Shown: positions 1 through 8,833 of the stretch, one piece after another | Numbering within the stretch: position 1 is the first letter of the stretch | How the letters are laid out: each line of letters begins with the position of its first letter | Assembly (NCBI GenBank): GCA_965119745.1 | Contig: OZ221973.1 | Coordinates: forward strand, 806,001 to 870,000 | Source of the DNA: CAJFUR01 sp904420575 | GTDB lineage: Bacteria; Actinomycetota; Coriobacteriia; Coriobacteriales; Eggerthellaceae | DNA length: 64,000 nt | Direction of reading: 5' to 3' | Translations under genes and position numbers: made by a program | The notes under the pieces: generated by a model | Told to the model about the DNA's origin: nothing | Databases searched by the model: none | Seen by the model: the letters and a program-made list of their open reading frames with translations, nothing else

Positions 1-1
1 C

Positions 2-1804
2 GACGAGGCTCTTGCCGGCCAGACCTGCGCCATGCCTCCTCTCAACGTGGACGACCTGCGGGTCGAGAACTCCTTTGCGCAACCTCCCATAGGACTGCCG
101 GCGTTCTTGCAGGAACGGGCAGAGCGCAGCAGGGAGTCGTTGGAAGTGCAGGCTGCCGCCCGCAACGCCTCTTCTGACGCCGGCATGCAGGAAGCGTCCT
201 CTGCAGATGCCGGCTTCGTGGCCGACGAAGCCCCGGCGGCCGACCCGGTGTCCCGCCGCCGTCCGTCCAAGCGGCGTCCCATCGCCTTGCCTGACATCGG
301 CACGTCGCCGGCTGCGGCGCCGCTTCCCGAGACGCAGAAGCAACGCGCCCCGCTGGCCGACGTCGAGTCGTCCAGCAAGACGGCGGCGAAGAGCCTGCTG
401 ACCATGCTGCCTTCCATCGATCTGGGCGTAGGGGAGGAAGCAGGAGACGACGCGGGCCAGCGCCAGACTTCCAAGAACCCCGCTGCCGCGCTCAAGAACG
501 TGCTGCCGTCGCTTTCCGGTTCGATTTCCGCAAAGCGGGACATCGCCGCATCCGGAGCGGCGCAACAGGGAGTGGAAGGCGCCGACGCTGCCGTTCCTTC
601 CGCCAGCGTCAGCCTGACCGGAGCGTTCGCAGCCGGATCCACGGGCACGTTCGCACCCGTTGGCGAGGAGCTGCTTCAGAACGTCGACCCGAACGACATC
701 TATGTGGACGATGCCGACGACTCCGATTACGAAGGCAACGTGACGGAGACGGGCGCTTTCGCCGGCCCCGGCTACGTGGAAATGCCCAAGTCCCGCGCCC
801 ATCGGCTGCTCGACAAGTTCCGGTTCGGCAAGAACAAGGACAAGGAAGAGCCCACGCCCCAGGAATGGCTCGACGTGGACGAGTCGTTCGACGCCCGTTC
901 CGTCGGTGCGGCCCGAGGGAGTTGGGAGAGCTTCCGCGAAGAGGAGGCCTTCGGTGGCCCTGCGAGCGAGACCTTGGACGGCTATGACGAGCAGTCGTCC
1001 GGGCCGGTCGGTTTCGGCGACCCGTACGACGGGGCGGCGGGCCCCGCTCTCGCCTCGGACTTCGAGGAAGAGCCGCAAAGAAGCCCCTCCGTCGGCGTGC
1101 CTCCGCTGTTCGATGCCGACGACACGTTGACCAATCTGAAGCTTGACGACTTGGACGTGGGCGCGTCTTCCCCTGCTGGAAGCCATGACGGCCGCCGCCA
1201 AGGCGGGCGCCGGCGCTGGAACGGCGGCGCGTTCTCGCGGCGCATGATGAATCGGACCGAGGAACCGGAAGACGACGGTTATGGAGAAGACTTCCTCGAC
1301 CAGCCGCAGCCTGCATACGACGCTGCGGACGAACTCGACCAGATCTACCGCTTCCGTCACCCCGACATCGACACGGAAGTGTGGTTCGTCGCCTTGGGAT
1401 CGGAACTTGTGAACAACGGCGGCATGCGGGCGTTTTTGGCCGAGCACGCGCAGGACCTGCGCGGCTCCGTCATCATCGACATCGACGCCCTGGGCGCGGG
1501 CGATCTTGCCCTGGTGGAGCGCGAAGGCTCGTTCCGCTCCGTTGCGACGTCGTCGCGCATGAAGCGCTACGTGAAGAAGGCTTCGCAAGCAACCGGCATC
1601 TCGGTCGCTTCTGCGCAGATACGGTGGAAGGACAGCGCCGCGTCGTACGCCATCAAGCATGGCTATCAGGCGATGCACCTGGCGGGCATGGCGGGTGCAA
1701 AGCCGGCTTTCTTTGGCCAAAGCGACGACGTCCTGGAGAACATCGAAGAGGAAAAACTCCTGCAAAACAGCGATTTTGTCATGGAATTGCTAAAAAATAT
1801 ATAG
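2..1804 (+). CDS. M28-like zinc peptidase-fold protein, 3' part (5' end outside window)
   Basis: The frame is open to the left edge of the window, so the start lies upstream and the first ATG at 32 is probably internal. About 600 residues are visible. The last ~150 residues look like the end of an M28 aminopeptidase fold: a strand carrying VWFVALGSELVNNGG, then a stretch reading SVIIDIDALGAGDLAL, in the order seen in that family. The ~400 residues before it are low-complexity, acidic, rich in Ala/Asp/Pro, and probably disordered; they may be a long insertion inside the peptidase domain. Metal ligands cannot be judged from the visible part. Family assignment is inference; location (membrane or cytoplasm) is unknown. 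Confidence 0.55.
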   Translation, partial: DEALAGQTCAMPPLNVDDLRVENSFAQPPIGLPAFLQERAERSRESLEVQAAARNASSDAGMQEASSADAGFVADEAPAADPVSRRRPSKRRPIALPDIGTSPAAAPLPETQKQRAPLADVESSSKTAAKSLLTMLPSIDLGVGEEAGDDAGQRQTSKNPAAALKNVLPSLSGSISAKRDIAASGAAQQGVEGADAAVPSASVSLTGAFAAGSTGTFAPVGEELLQNVDPNDIYVDDADDSDYEGNVTETGAFAGPGYVEMPKSRAHRLLDKFRFGKNKDKEEPTPQEWLDVDESFDARSVGAARGSWESFREEEAFGGPASETLDGYDEQSSGPVGFGDPYDGAAGPALASDFEEEPQRSPSVGVPPLFDADDTLTNLKLDDLDVGASSPAGSHDGRRQGGRRRWNGGAFSRRMMNRTEEPEDDGYGEDFLDQPQPAYDAADELDQIYRFRHPDIDTEVWFVALGSELVNNGGMRAFLAEHAQDLRGSVIIDIDALGAGDLALVEREGSFRSVATSSRMKRYVKKASQATGISVASAQIRWKDSAASYAIKHGYQAMHLAGMAGAKPAFFGQSDDVLENIEEEKLLQNSDFVMELLKNI

Positions 1805-1843
1805 AAGCGGGAACATTGCTCCGCACACGACATGATGGTGCAG

Positions 1844-1849
1844 TATAAT
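1844..1849 (+). promoter_or_regulatory. Promoter -10 box for the small DUF5679 gene
   Basis: A perfect TATAAT lies 95 bases before the small zinc-ribbon gene and just after the preceding stop codon. No well-spaced -35 box is evident. Confidence 0.45.
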
Positions 1850-1943
1850 TCACGACCGTGTGTGGCGCGAACCAGCATCGGTCCGCGAGCATTTCTGCGG
1901 GGGGTATCCCGCTGTCAATTACGAACAGAGAGGTTGAATCACC

Positions 1944-2093
1944 ATGGCGATCGAAGCTTATTGCGTGAAGTGCAAGGCGAAGAAGGAAATGAAGGATCCC
2001 GTCGAGAGCACGACGAAGAACGGCAAGCCCATCACGAAGGGCAAGTGCCCCGATTGCGGAACCACGATCTGCCGCATTGGTGCCAGCAAGTAA
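1944..2093 (+). CDS. DUF5679 small zinc-ribbon-like protein (49 aa)
   Basis: A 49-residue protein with two Cys pairs, CVKC near residue 7 and CPDC near residue 35, separated by a basic KNGKPITKGK stretch. This is the layout of the DUF5679 family, small cytoplasmic proteins likely to bind one zinc ion. The start is supported by a purine-rich GAGAGG ribosome site 9 bases upstream. The gene stands alone between its own -10 box and a strong terminator. Its function is unknown; a nucleic-acid or ribosome-associated role is only a guess from the zinc-ribbon shape. Confidence 0.85.
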   Translation: MAIEAYCVKCKAKKEMKDPVESTTKNGKPITKGKCPDCGTTICRIGASK

Positions 2094-2113
2094 GCACGTC
2101 TTCACGATGCACG

Positions 2114-2152
2114 AAGAAGGCCGACTCCTTGAAGAGTCGGCCTTCTTGCTTT
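2114..2152 (+). terminator. Rho-independent terminator after the DUF5679 gene
   Basis: A perfect 14-bp stem (2114-2127 with 2134-2147) and a 6-base loop are followed by a short T-containing tail. It starts about 20 bases after the stop codon. Confidence 0.8.
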
Positions 2153-2280
2153 CATGGGCCATCGGCTTAGTTCCTTGCACGGAGCGAGGGAACCCAGGAG
2201 ATCATCCGAGAAGCCTATCGCCACGACGCCCTGCTGCTGCTCACGCTCAGCGTGGAGGCGTAAGCCGCCCCGCCCGCCTC

Positions 2281-3216
2281 TCATGCCTGCGCTTCCCGAC
2301 AGGCTTCCACCGTGGGGTTCGCGCGGATGCCTGCCTGCAGTTCGGAGATGTAGCGCAGAAGCAGGGGGCTCGGACGGCGCTCGTTGTGCATGATGTAGCC
2401 CACCTGCATCGACTCGTCCACGTCCAAGGGAATGGACGCGATGCCCGAATGCATTTCGGCCGAGAGCACGCCGGTCGAAAGCGTGTAGCCGTTGTGGCTG
2501 GTGAGCAGGTTCGTGAGCGTGCCACGGTCGGAAATGCGGATGTTGCGTTTGTGCGGCAGATAGCTCAACGGCTCTTCGGAATAGTAGAACGAGTTCTCCG
2601 TGCCCTGTTCGAACGAGTAGCGGGGATACTCTTCCAGGTCGGCAGGCTTCAGCAGCGTGGCCCGAGCGAGCGGGTGGTGCTCTCCCACGAACACGTGGAC
2701 GCGCGCGTCGAACAGGGGGAAGTACGCCACGTCGGCATCGTCGAACGCCTTGAACAGCACGCGCCGGTTGAACGTGTCGGTGTAGAGCACGCCTACCTCG
2801 CTGCGGAACGTGCGCACGTCGTCGATGATCTCGCCCGTGGCCCGCTCGCGCAGCACGAATTCGTATTCGTCGCCCTCGCACGATTCGATGACGTTGACGA
2901 ATGCCTGCACGCTGAAGGCATAGTGCTGGGTGGACACGGCCAGGCGCTGGCGCGCAGGGCCGCTGTGTGCATAGCGCGCCTCCAGCATATCCGTCTGCTC
3001 GATGACCTGGCGGGCATAGCCCAGCAGCTCGGCGCCGTCGTTCGTGAGCGTCACGCCGCGGTTGCTGCGCGTGAACACGGTGATGCCCAGCTCCTTTTCG
3101 AGATCCTTGACGGCGGTGGACAGGTTGGACTGCGACGCGTACAGGTTCTGGGCCGCCGCGTTGATGGATCCGTATTCCGCTATCGCGATGAGGTAGCGCA
3201 GCTGTTGCAAGGTCAT
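2281..3216 (-). CDS. LysR-family transcriptional regulator of the PaaK-like locus
   Basis: A 311-residue protein. Residues 1-60 form the LysR winged HTH (MTLQQLRYLIAIAEYGSIN, then the recognition helix around SQSNLSTAVKDLE). Residues ~90-300 form the periplasmic-binding-like effector domain. It is divergent from the phenylacetate-CoA-ligase-like gene, with a 7-7-7 inverted repeat between them, so it probably controls that gene and itself. Its effector domain is clearly related to the free-standing protein at 4868-5527 (shared patterns include GVL, EEYPR/MEDYPY, SHNGYT/ALNGYT and LGYV/VGYI). The ligand is unknown; an aromatic acid or its CoA ester is a guess from context. Confidence 0.93.
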   Translation of the reverse strand: MTLQQLRYLIAIAEYGSINAAAQNLYASQSNLSTAVKDLEKELGITVFTRSNRGVTLTNDGAELLGYARQVIEQTDMLEARYAHSGPARQRLAVSTQHYAFSVQAFVNVIESCEGDEYEFVLRERATGEIIDDVRTFRSEVGVLYTDTFNRRVLFKAFDDADVAYFPLFDARVHVFVGEHHPLARATLLKPADLEEYPRYSFEQGTENSFYYSEEPLSYLPHKRNIRISDRGTLTNLLTSHNGYTLSTGVLSAEMHSGIASIPLDVDESMQVGYIMHNERRPSPLLLRYISELQAGIRANPTVEACREAQA

Positions 3217-3271
3217 GGTCGTTTCGCCGTTCTGTAGAAGGAGGGCTGCTCTCTTTCTCTTATTTTACCCG

Positions 3272-3292
3272 GCTATCTCTTATTAAGATAGC
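3272..3292. promoter_or_regulatory. Candidate LysR operator in the divergent intergenic region
   Basis: GCTATCT and AGATAGC form a perfect 7-bp inverted repeat with an AT-rich 7-base centre. It contains the T-N11-A type symmetry expected of LysR-family sites and lies 56 bases before the regulator start and 150 bases before the ligase gene. Confidence 0.5.
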
Positions 3293-3441
3293 AAACCATC
3301 AAAACATCGAATGACCAAATCGGTTGTGTTCTCCCTGGTTTCGTGGTTTCATGCAATACGCTGCTTTCGCAGGCGCGGTAGGCCAATGCCGACGCCGCCG
3401 GCAGCAAGCACGAAGGAAGAAGCGAAGCCGAGGAGACCGTC

Positions 3442-4779
3442 ATGTCGAAGGACATTCCCTACGATCAGAAATACTACGACCCCGAAATCGAATGCATGCC
3501 GCGTCCCGATCTGGAGGCATTGCAGTTGCAGCGCCTGAAGGACATGGTGGTCTACGCGTACGAGAACACGGTCTACTACAAGCGCGCATTCGACGAGGCC
3601 GGCGTCGCGCCGAGCGACCTGCAGGCGCTGGCGGACATTGCGAAGTTCCCCTTCTGCGACAAGAAGACCGAACGCGAGACGCAGCATGTGGGAACGTTTT
3701 TCGGCGAGATGTGCTCCGTTCCCGAAGAAGAGGTCGTCTTCATGGCCACGTCGTCGGGTTCGACGGGCGTCCCCACGGTGAGCCCCTTCACGCAGGAGGA
3801 CTTCGACCTGTGGCAGGACACCGAGGCGCGCCTGTTCTGGCAGGCCGGCATGCGCCCGAACGACCGCTACGTCCATGCGCTCAACTTCGCGCTGTACGTC
3901 GGCGGCCCGGACGTCATCGGCGCGCAGCGTCTGGGCGCGCTTGCCATCTGGGTGGGGGCGGTGCCGTCTGACCGCCTGCTCTTCGTGCTCAAGCAGTACC
4001 AGCCCACGGTCATCTGGACGTCGCCGAGTTACGCGTGGCATCTGGGCGAGATCGCGAAGGAAAAGGGCTTCGACCCGAAGAGCGACTTCAACATCCACAC
4101 CATCATCGTGGCCGGCGAGGCTGGCGGCTCCATCACGTCCACGCGCGAGGCCATCGAGAACCTGTGGGGCGCGAAGGTGGTGGACTTCTACGGCCTGTCC
4201 GACATCTACGGCGCCTGCGCCGCGGCCTGCGAGGCGCACGACGGTCTGCATATCGTGGAAGACCAGATCCTGGTGGAGACCGTGGATCCGAAGACGGGCG
4301 AGGTGCTGGCTCCGGGCGAGACGGGCGAGCTCGTGTACACGACGCTCATGAAGAAGGCGCGCCCGATGATCCGCTTTCGCACGGGCGATATCGGCTACGT
4401 GAGCACCGACACGTGCGAGTGCGGCCGCACGCTCGCGCGCATCCACGTGACCGGCCGCAAGGACGAGATGTTCATCGTGAGCGCTGTGAACGTGTTCCCC
4501 ACCGACATCGAATACGTGGTGCGCGGTTTGGACGGCCTTACTGGCGAGTACTCCATCCGCGTGTACGAACAGGACTTCACGTGCAAGTACGAGGTGTCCG
4601 TGGAGCGGGCGCTCGGCAGCGACGAGCCTTACGACGAGGTGGCGAAGCGCACGATGGCCGCCATCAAGGCGCACGTGGGCGTGCGGCCGCAGAAGGTCAT
4701 CGTGTACGACGCCGGAAAGCTGGGCACCGCCTCGGAACACAAGTCGTCCCGGTTCATCGACGAGCGTGGATGCCAGTAG
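3442..4779 (+). CDS. paaK: Phenylacetate-CoA ligase family adenylate-forming enzyme
   Basis: A 445-residue cytoplasmic enzyme of the PaaK branch of the acyl-adenylate-forming superfamily, which activates an aromatic carboxylate with ATP and CoA. The ATP-binding loop TSSGSTGVPT is at residues ~103-112. DFYGLSDIYG (~245) and the RFRTGD motif (~310) follow in the usual order, and a compact C-terminal domain begins after VTGRKDEMF. The length is normal for PaaK. The start has GAGGAG 7 bases upstream. It is flanked by a LysR regulator and a LysR sensor-domain paralogue, which suggests ligand-controlled expression. The true substrate may be another aryl acid such as an indole or phenyl acid. Confidence 0.88.
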   Translation: MSKDIPYDQKYYDPEIECMPRPDLEALQLQRLKDMVVYAYENTVYYKRAFDEAGVAPSDLQALADIAKFPFCDKKTERETQHVGTFFGEMCSVPEEEVVFMATSSGSTGVPTVSPFTQEDFDLWQDTEARLFWQAGMRPNDRYVHALNFALYVGGPDVIGAQRLGALAIWVGAVPSDRLLFVLKQYQPTVIWTSPSYAWHLGEIAKEKGFDPKSDFNIHTIIVAGEAGGSITSTREAIENLWGAKVVDFYGLSDIYGACAAACEAHDGLHIVEDQILVETVDPKTGEVLAPGETGELVYTTLMKKARPMIRFRTGDIGYVSTDTCECGRTLARIHVTGRKDEMFIVSAVNVFPTDIEYVVRGLDGLTGEYSIRVYEQDFTCKYEVSVERALGSDEPYDEVAKRTMAAIKAHVGVRPQKVIVYDAGKLGTASEHKSSRFIDERGCQ

Positions 4780-4867
4780 GTTCCGCCGTTTTGCCGAACG
4801 GCGGAACGACCGCCCTCGCTGACTGATTCGAACGTGCGTGAGGAAAATCTTCCTGAAAGGAACCATA

Positions 4868-5527
4868 ATGACCACCGAAACCACCTTCGCCGTATCTGGG
4901 CAGCACTACCTGTTCAACGTGCAGACGTTCGCGCACACGGTGCTGGCGCTCGGCGGCGACGCCTACGCCTACGCGCTGCGCGACCGCACGACGCAAGGCG
5001 TCATCGACGACGTCGCCAGTGGAAAGAGCCACCTGGGCGTGCTGTTCGAGACATCTGCTACGGCCGATGCGCTGAACGGTGCGCTGGATGCGGCGGGCCT
5101 CGAGTTCGTGGAACTCATCGAGTCGGCGCCGCGGGTGGCGCTGCCGAAGAGCCATCCCATGGTGAACGCCGCCAGCCTGTCCTTGGAAGACATGGAAGAC
5201 TACCCGTATCTCTACTTCGAGCAGGACGAGGGATCGCCCGTCGCGTTCGCCGAGGAAGCGCTTGCCGACGTGCCTCGTGCCAAGAGCATCGCCTGCACCG
5301 ACCGCGCGTCGCTTTCCGAGCTGATCGTCGCGCTCAACGGGTATACGGTGACAAGCGGCATCCTGGTGGGCATCTCCGACGGCGCCGGCCTGAACACCGT
5401 GCCGTTGGAGACCGACGTGAAGCTGCGTCTGGGCTACGTGGTGAAAAAGGGCGCCGCGCTGGACGAGGTGGGCCAGCGCTTCATCGACACGCTCAAGAAG
5501 AACCTGGAGCGCTACGCGCGCTTCTAG
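4868..5527 (+). CDS. Stand-alone LysR-type effector-binding domain (no DNA-binding domain)
   Basis: A 219-residue protein that starts directly in the LysR substrate-binding domain. No HTH can be found upstream in any frame; the preceding bases are the ligase stop and a short leader. ATG 4868 is chosen because AAAGG lies 7 bases upstream; an upstream in-frame ATG at 4838 has no such site. The whole length aligns by eye with the effector domain of the LysR protein at 2281-3216, including the QHYxFxVQxF start and the LxxLxxxxNGYTxxxGxL block. It has no signal peptide. A role as ligand buffer, co-sensor or dominant partner of the full-length regulator is inference. Confidence 0.8.
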   Translation: MTTETTFAVSGQHYLFNVQTFAHTVLALGGDAYAYALRDRTTQGVIDDVASGKSHLGVLFETSATADALNGALDAAGLEFVELIESAPRVALPKSHPMVNAASLSLEDMEDYPYLYFEQDEGSPVAFAEEALADVPRAKSIACTDRASLSELIVALNGYTVTSGILVGISDGAGLNTVPLETDVKLRLGYVVKKGAALDEVGQRFIDTLKKNLERYARF

Positions 5528-5542
5528 CTGCGCAATCAGTCA

Positions 5543-5579
5543 CGCAGCCCGCGCGCCGCACTCGGACGCGCGGGCTGCG
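5543..5579 (+). terminator. Terminator hairpin after the PaaK-like operon
   Basis: A 13-bp perfect GC-rich stem (5543-5555 with 5567-5579) with an 11-base loop begins 16 bases after the stop codon. There is no T-run, so it could also act as an RNA-end stabiliser. Confidence 0.6.
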
Positions 5580-5616
5580 AAGCGCGGGGCGTCAAAAGAG
5601 CGGTTCGCCGGCGGTT

Positions 5617-5644
5617 GCCGGTCCTGGCGTACGCCAGGACCGGC
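5617..5644 (-). terminator. 28-base perfect palindrome after the flippase gene
   Basis: A perfect 28-base palindrome lies 16 bases beyond the stop of the minus-strand flippase gene and can fold into a strong hairpin. It most likely ends that transcript; together with the 5543-5579 stem it insulates two convergent units. Confidence 0.5.
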
Positions 5645-5660
5645 GCAGGCTGCATGCCCG

Positions 5661-7421
5661 TCATCGGCCTCGGGCCAGGTCCTCGCCGTCCTCGCCGTCG
5701 TGCGTCTCGTGGCGGGCGTGTGCCCCCGACCCCCATTTCGCGTGCACCTGTTCGCGGCGTTCGCGCTCGGCGCGCGCCTCGCTGGGGCGTACGCGCACGG
5801 GCGCTTCCTCGGTGGCCTTGTCTTCCCGGGCGAATTCCAGGCGGATGCCGATGTACTCCGAAACCAGCAGCACCAGCAGGATGCACATGACGATGAGATA
5901 GCCGATGACCGCGCCCGGCAGCCCGGTGAAGTTCACCAGTAGGATGGGAACGAACAGCGAGAAGCCGAACGTGATGACGTACAGCCTGGTGACGGCCTTC
6001 TGCCGCCGCAGCACGGTGATGACTTGGTACAGGAAGTCGATGGCCGCCGTCACGCCGCCGGCTGCCAGCATGATGAAGCACAGCCCGCGGAAGGGCTCGA
6101 AGTCCAGCCCGTACATGAAGCTCATCACGGGGATGCCGATCCATCCCATGATCACCACCATGACGAGCGTGAGCCCTACGATGGCCAGCATGATGACGGC
6201 AATGCTCATGTCGAAGCGTCGCCGCTTTTCAGGGTCGGCCCACGTCTCGGCCATGCGGACGAGCAACGGCTTGTACACCAGGCCGATGGTCAACAGGATC
6301 ATCTGGGCGGGGAAGTACAGGGCGTTGAAGTACAGCTGGTTGTCGTAGCTGAGCACGCCTTCCATCACGAACTTCGGCATGTTGTCGATGAGCGAATACA
6401 TGAACAGCGCCACGAACAGGGGGAAGCACTGCTTGAACAGCGCCGTGATGCCCCGCAGCGTTCCCCGTTGGGACTTCGGCGTCTCGAACAGGGCCAGTGG
6501 AAACGTGAGGAATAGGAACGTGACGGCGGCGGCCACGGCCATGGCGATGCAGGCTCCGGGAAGATTGCGCGTGACCAGCAAGAACAGCGAGAACACCACG
6601 AAGACGACCACCGAGCGGAACGCTTGGGAAACGCCGGCCAGATAGAGTTTGTCCACCTGCTGCAAGCGTCCCTCGTACACGTCGGCCAGGCCGTCGATCA
6701 TCTTGTACACGTACACGCCCAGGCTGATGGTGAGCATTTGGTCGGTGTAGCCGCGCACGAGACAGTAGGCCACGCCCACCGCGACCATGAGCGCGCAGGT
6801 GATCCACCGGTTGATCTGGTAATCGGAAAAGGAATGCTCCTCTTCGAGGTCGGACACCTGGAACGTGCGCACGCCGTAGTTCGCCACGATCATGAGCAGC
6901 GATCCGGTGACGAAGGCAAGCGAGAACATGCCGGCCTGTTCCACGCCCACCAGCTGGGTGACCACGATGGTGAGGAACGGGAACACCATGCCCCATGCCG
7001 CGATGCCCAAGGTGTTGCAGACGTAGTCGCGCGTGGTGCGGTGTGCGGCGTACTCTTCTTCTTGGCCGCTCAGCGTTCCTTCGGAAACGGCGCCGAGCAG
7101 GCGGTTGCACCATCCGTTGATGGTCCGCTTGAAGAAGTTGGGCTTGCGTGGCTTGCCCTGGCGTGCAGTCCGACGGCCAGGCGAACCCTGCCCGCGGCGT
7201 CCTTCCTCTGGCTGCGTCGCATGTGCGAGCCGTGTGTCGGCTGGGGCGGCGGGGCGGACATGCCGCCCTTCGCGCTGGTCGTGCACGGAGGGAGTCGGGC
7301 GCACGTGATCGTCCCGACGCTCCGTTGCGCCGTGCGACGGTTCTTGGTTTCGAAGCGGTCGTTGCGTCACGAAAGCGCCCCGGATCTTTTGCTCTGTTTG
7401 CCTGACATGCCGGTTTCGCAC
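5661..7421 (-). CDS. Polysaccharide-biosynthesis flippase (Wzx/MOP superfamily)
   Basis: A membrane protein of up to 586 residues. About 14 hydrophobic segments run from residue ~120 to ~520, arranged like the MOP superfamily of lipid-linked sugar flippases. Both ends are highly charged: ~95 residues rich in Arg, His and Pro before the first membrane span, and an Arg/Glu-rich tail after the last. The start is uncertain: the farthest start is GTG at 7421 with a poor ribosome site, and no better in-frame ATG occurs before the membrane region. No glycan gene cluster surrounds it, so the substrate is unknown. Confidence 0.8.
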   Translation of the reverse strand: MRNRHVRQTEQKIRGAFVTQRPLRNQEPSHGATERRDDHVRPTPSVHDQREGRHVRPAAPADTRLAHATQPEEGRRGQGSPGRRTARQGKPRKPNFFKRTINGWCNRLLGAVSEGTLSGQEEEYAAHRTTRDYVCNTLGIAAWGMVFPFLTIVVTQLVGVEQAGMFSLAFVTGSLLMIVANYGVRTFQVSDLEEEHSFSDYQINRWITCALMVAVGVAYCLVRGYTDQMLTISLGVYVYKMIDGLADVYEGRLQQVDKLYLAGVSQAFRSVVVFVVFSLFLLVTRNLPGACIAMAVAAAVTFLFLTFPLALFETPKSQRGTLRGITALFKQCFPLFVALFMYSLIDNMPKFVMEGVLSYDNQLYFNALYFPAQMILLTIGLVYKPLLVRMAETWADPEKRRRFDMSIAVIMLAIVGLTLVMVVIMGWIGIPVMSFMYGLDFEPFRGLCFIMLAAGGVTAAIDFLYQVITVLRRQKAVTRLYVITFGFSLFVPILLVNFTGLPGAVIGYLIVMCILLVLLVSEYIGIRLEFAREDKATEEAPVRVRPSEARAERERREQVHAKWGSGAHARHETHDGEDGEDLARGR

Positions 7422-7558
7422 CTTCTTCGCCTCATAGCGTGGTATCGCCCTGAATTATAGACCATTGCGAAAAAAAGAGCCGCAGCACGACGGCGCCACC
7501 ATCAAACCACCCAGAGGCTTAACGGGCAGCGAGCACCGCATCTCGAAGGCGGCCGCGC

Positions 7559-7564
7559 TATACT
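7559..7564 (+). promoter_or_regulatory. -10 box upstream of the 2-oxoacid oxidoreductase operon
   Basis: TATACT lies 148 bases before the first gene of the operon, in the divergent gap to the flippase gene. No convincing -35 is seen. Confidence 0.35.
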
Positions 7565-7711
7565 GGCAGGACGACGTCGAACATAAGACCCATGCGCTTG
7601 CGCGCGGGCGGTTGCAGCGTGCCTCTTGTCTGGCATTCGGCCGGCAAGAGGCACGCACGCGGAGAAGGCGGAAGCGCACGGAGCCGCCGTCGAGGCAGAA
7701 AGCAGGAAAAC

Positions 7712-8833
7712 ATGAGAGAAGTGATATGGCATGGACGCGGCGGGCAGGGGGCGTTCACGGCAGCGCGCCTGCTGGGCGCGGCGGCCTCGCTTGCCGAAGG
7801 ACGGTTCGTGCTGGCGTTCCCCTCGTTCGGACCCGAACGCCGCGGCGCGCCCATACGGGCGTTCACCAAGATGGACGATGCCCCCATCGGCGACCGCAGC
7901 GCGAGTGCGCAAGCGGACTTCGTGGTGTATCTGGACGACACGCTACTTGACGAAGACTGGCAACGCGAGCTCAAGCCCGGCGGCAGCGTGTTGGTGAACA
8001 GCGCGCGCGCCTACGACGACCCGCGCATCGTGTCCGTGGACGCCGACGGGCTCTCCTCCGCCGTGCTTGGCAGGCCCATTCCCAACACGGCGTTCCTTGG
8101 CGCCCTAGCCGCTCTGGACGACCGTGCGAGTCTGGCCGACGTGCATGAAGCCGTGCGCCTGTACATGCCGGAAAAGCTGCATGCCAAGAACCTTGTCATC
8201 ATCGATGCGGTGTACGCGCAGTTCGACCCCGCGCGCGGCGGCACTGCGGCCGAAGGCGATCCTGCATGCGCGGGTCTGGTGGCGGGCGACCCCGCGGGTG
8301 CAGCCGTTGCTGCCGAGGGCGACCTCGCGCGCGCCGGCGTGGCGGGCGCGAGGTCGCAGGACGCCTCTGGCGAGGGCGCGCTGCCGGTCGGGCCCTATCC
8401 CGCGGCGAAACCCCGGCCGGTTTCGCGCGCGGCCGGCGTGCGCATCCCCACGCTGCGCTCTGGTTCGCTGGACCCGGACTATGCGCGCACCACCTGCTTC
8501 GAAGCCGGCTATCTGGTGGCCAAGAACGCGGGTTGGCGTTCGCTGCGGCCCGTGATCGACGCTGCCGCCTGCACCGGCTGCCTGCAGTGCTACCTGTACT
8601 GTCCCGACGGCGCCATCTTCAAGGCGTCCGCAGCGGACATGGCGGCACCCCCCGCCTCTTCGCAGGCCCCCGCGACGAGAGCGCCGCGCGCCGCCACACC
8701 CGCTCAGGCGGTTTTCGTGGACTACGACTTCTGCAAGGGATGCGGCATCTGCGTGAAGGCGTGCCGGTTCGGCGCCCTTTTCCTGGTGTCTGAACGGCAG
8801 GAGCAACGCGAGACGAGCGAGGTGGCCGAATGA
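7712..8833 (+). CDS. 2-oxoacid:ferredoxin oxidoreductase, fused gamma-delta subunit
   Basis: A 373-residue fusion. Residues 1-175 are the gamma domain (HGRGGQGAFTAARLLG start, then PSFGPERRGAP). After an Ala/Gly-rich linker (~175-260) comes the delta ferredoxin domain with two [4Fe-4S] motifs, CTGCLQCYLYCP (~287) and CKGCGICVKAC (~341); an extra Ala/Pro-rich stretch separates the two clusters. The start at 7712 follows AGCAGGA; longer in-frame extensions lack a ribosome site. Its stop overlaps the alpha-subunit start by 4 bases, indicating translational coupling. The subunit would pass electrons from the TPP site to ferredoxin. Confidence 0.9.
   Translation: MREVIWHGRGGQGAFTAARLLGAAASLAEGRFVLAFPSFGPERRGAPIRAFTKMDDAPIGDRSASAQADFVVYLDDTLLDEDWQRELKPGGSVLVNSARAYDDPRIVSVDADGLSSAVLGRPIPNTAFLGALAALDDRASLADVHEAVRLYMPEKLHAKNLVIIDAVYAQFDPARGGTAAEGDPACAGLVAGDPAGAAVAAEGDLARAGVAGARSQDASGEGALPVGPYPAAKPRPVSRAAGVRIPTLRSGSLDPDYARTTCFEAGYLVAKNAGWRSLRPVIDAAACTGCLQCYLYCPDGAIFKASAADMAAPPASSQAPATRAPRAATPAQAVFVDYDFCKGCGICVKACRFGALFLVSERQEQRETSEVAE

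Noticed and set aside
3349..4884. Long open frame antisense to the phenylacetate-CoA ligase gene
   Set aside because: It is a shadow of high-GC coding sequence; the plus-strand protein has clear family motifs and the antisense product has none.
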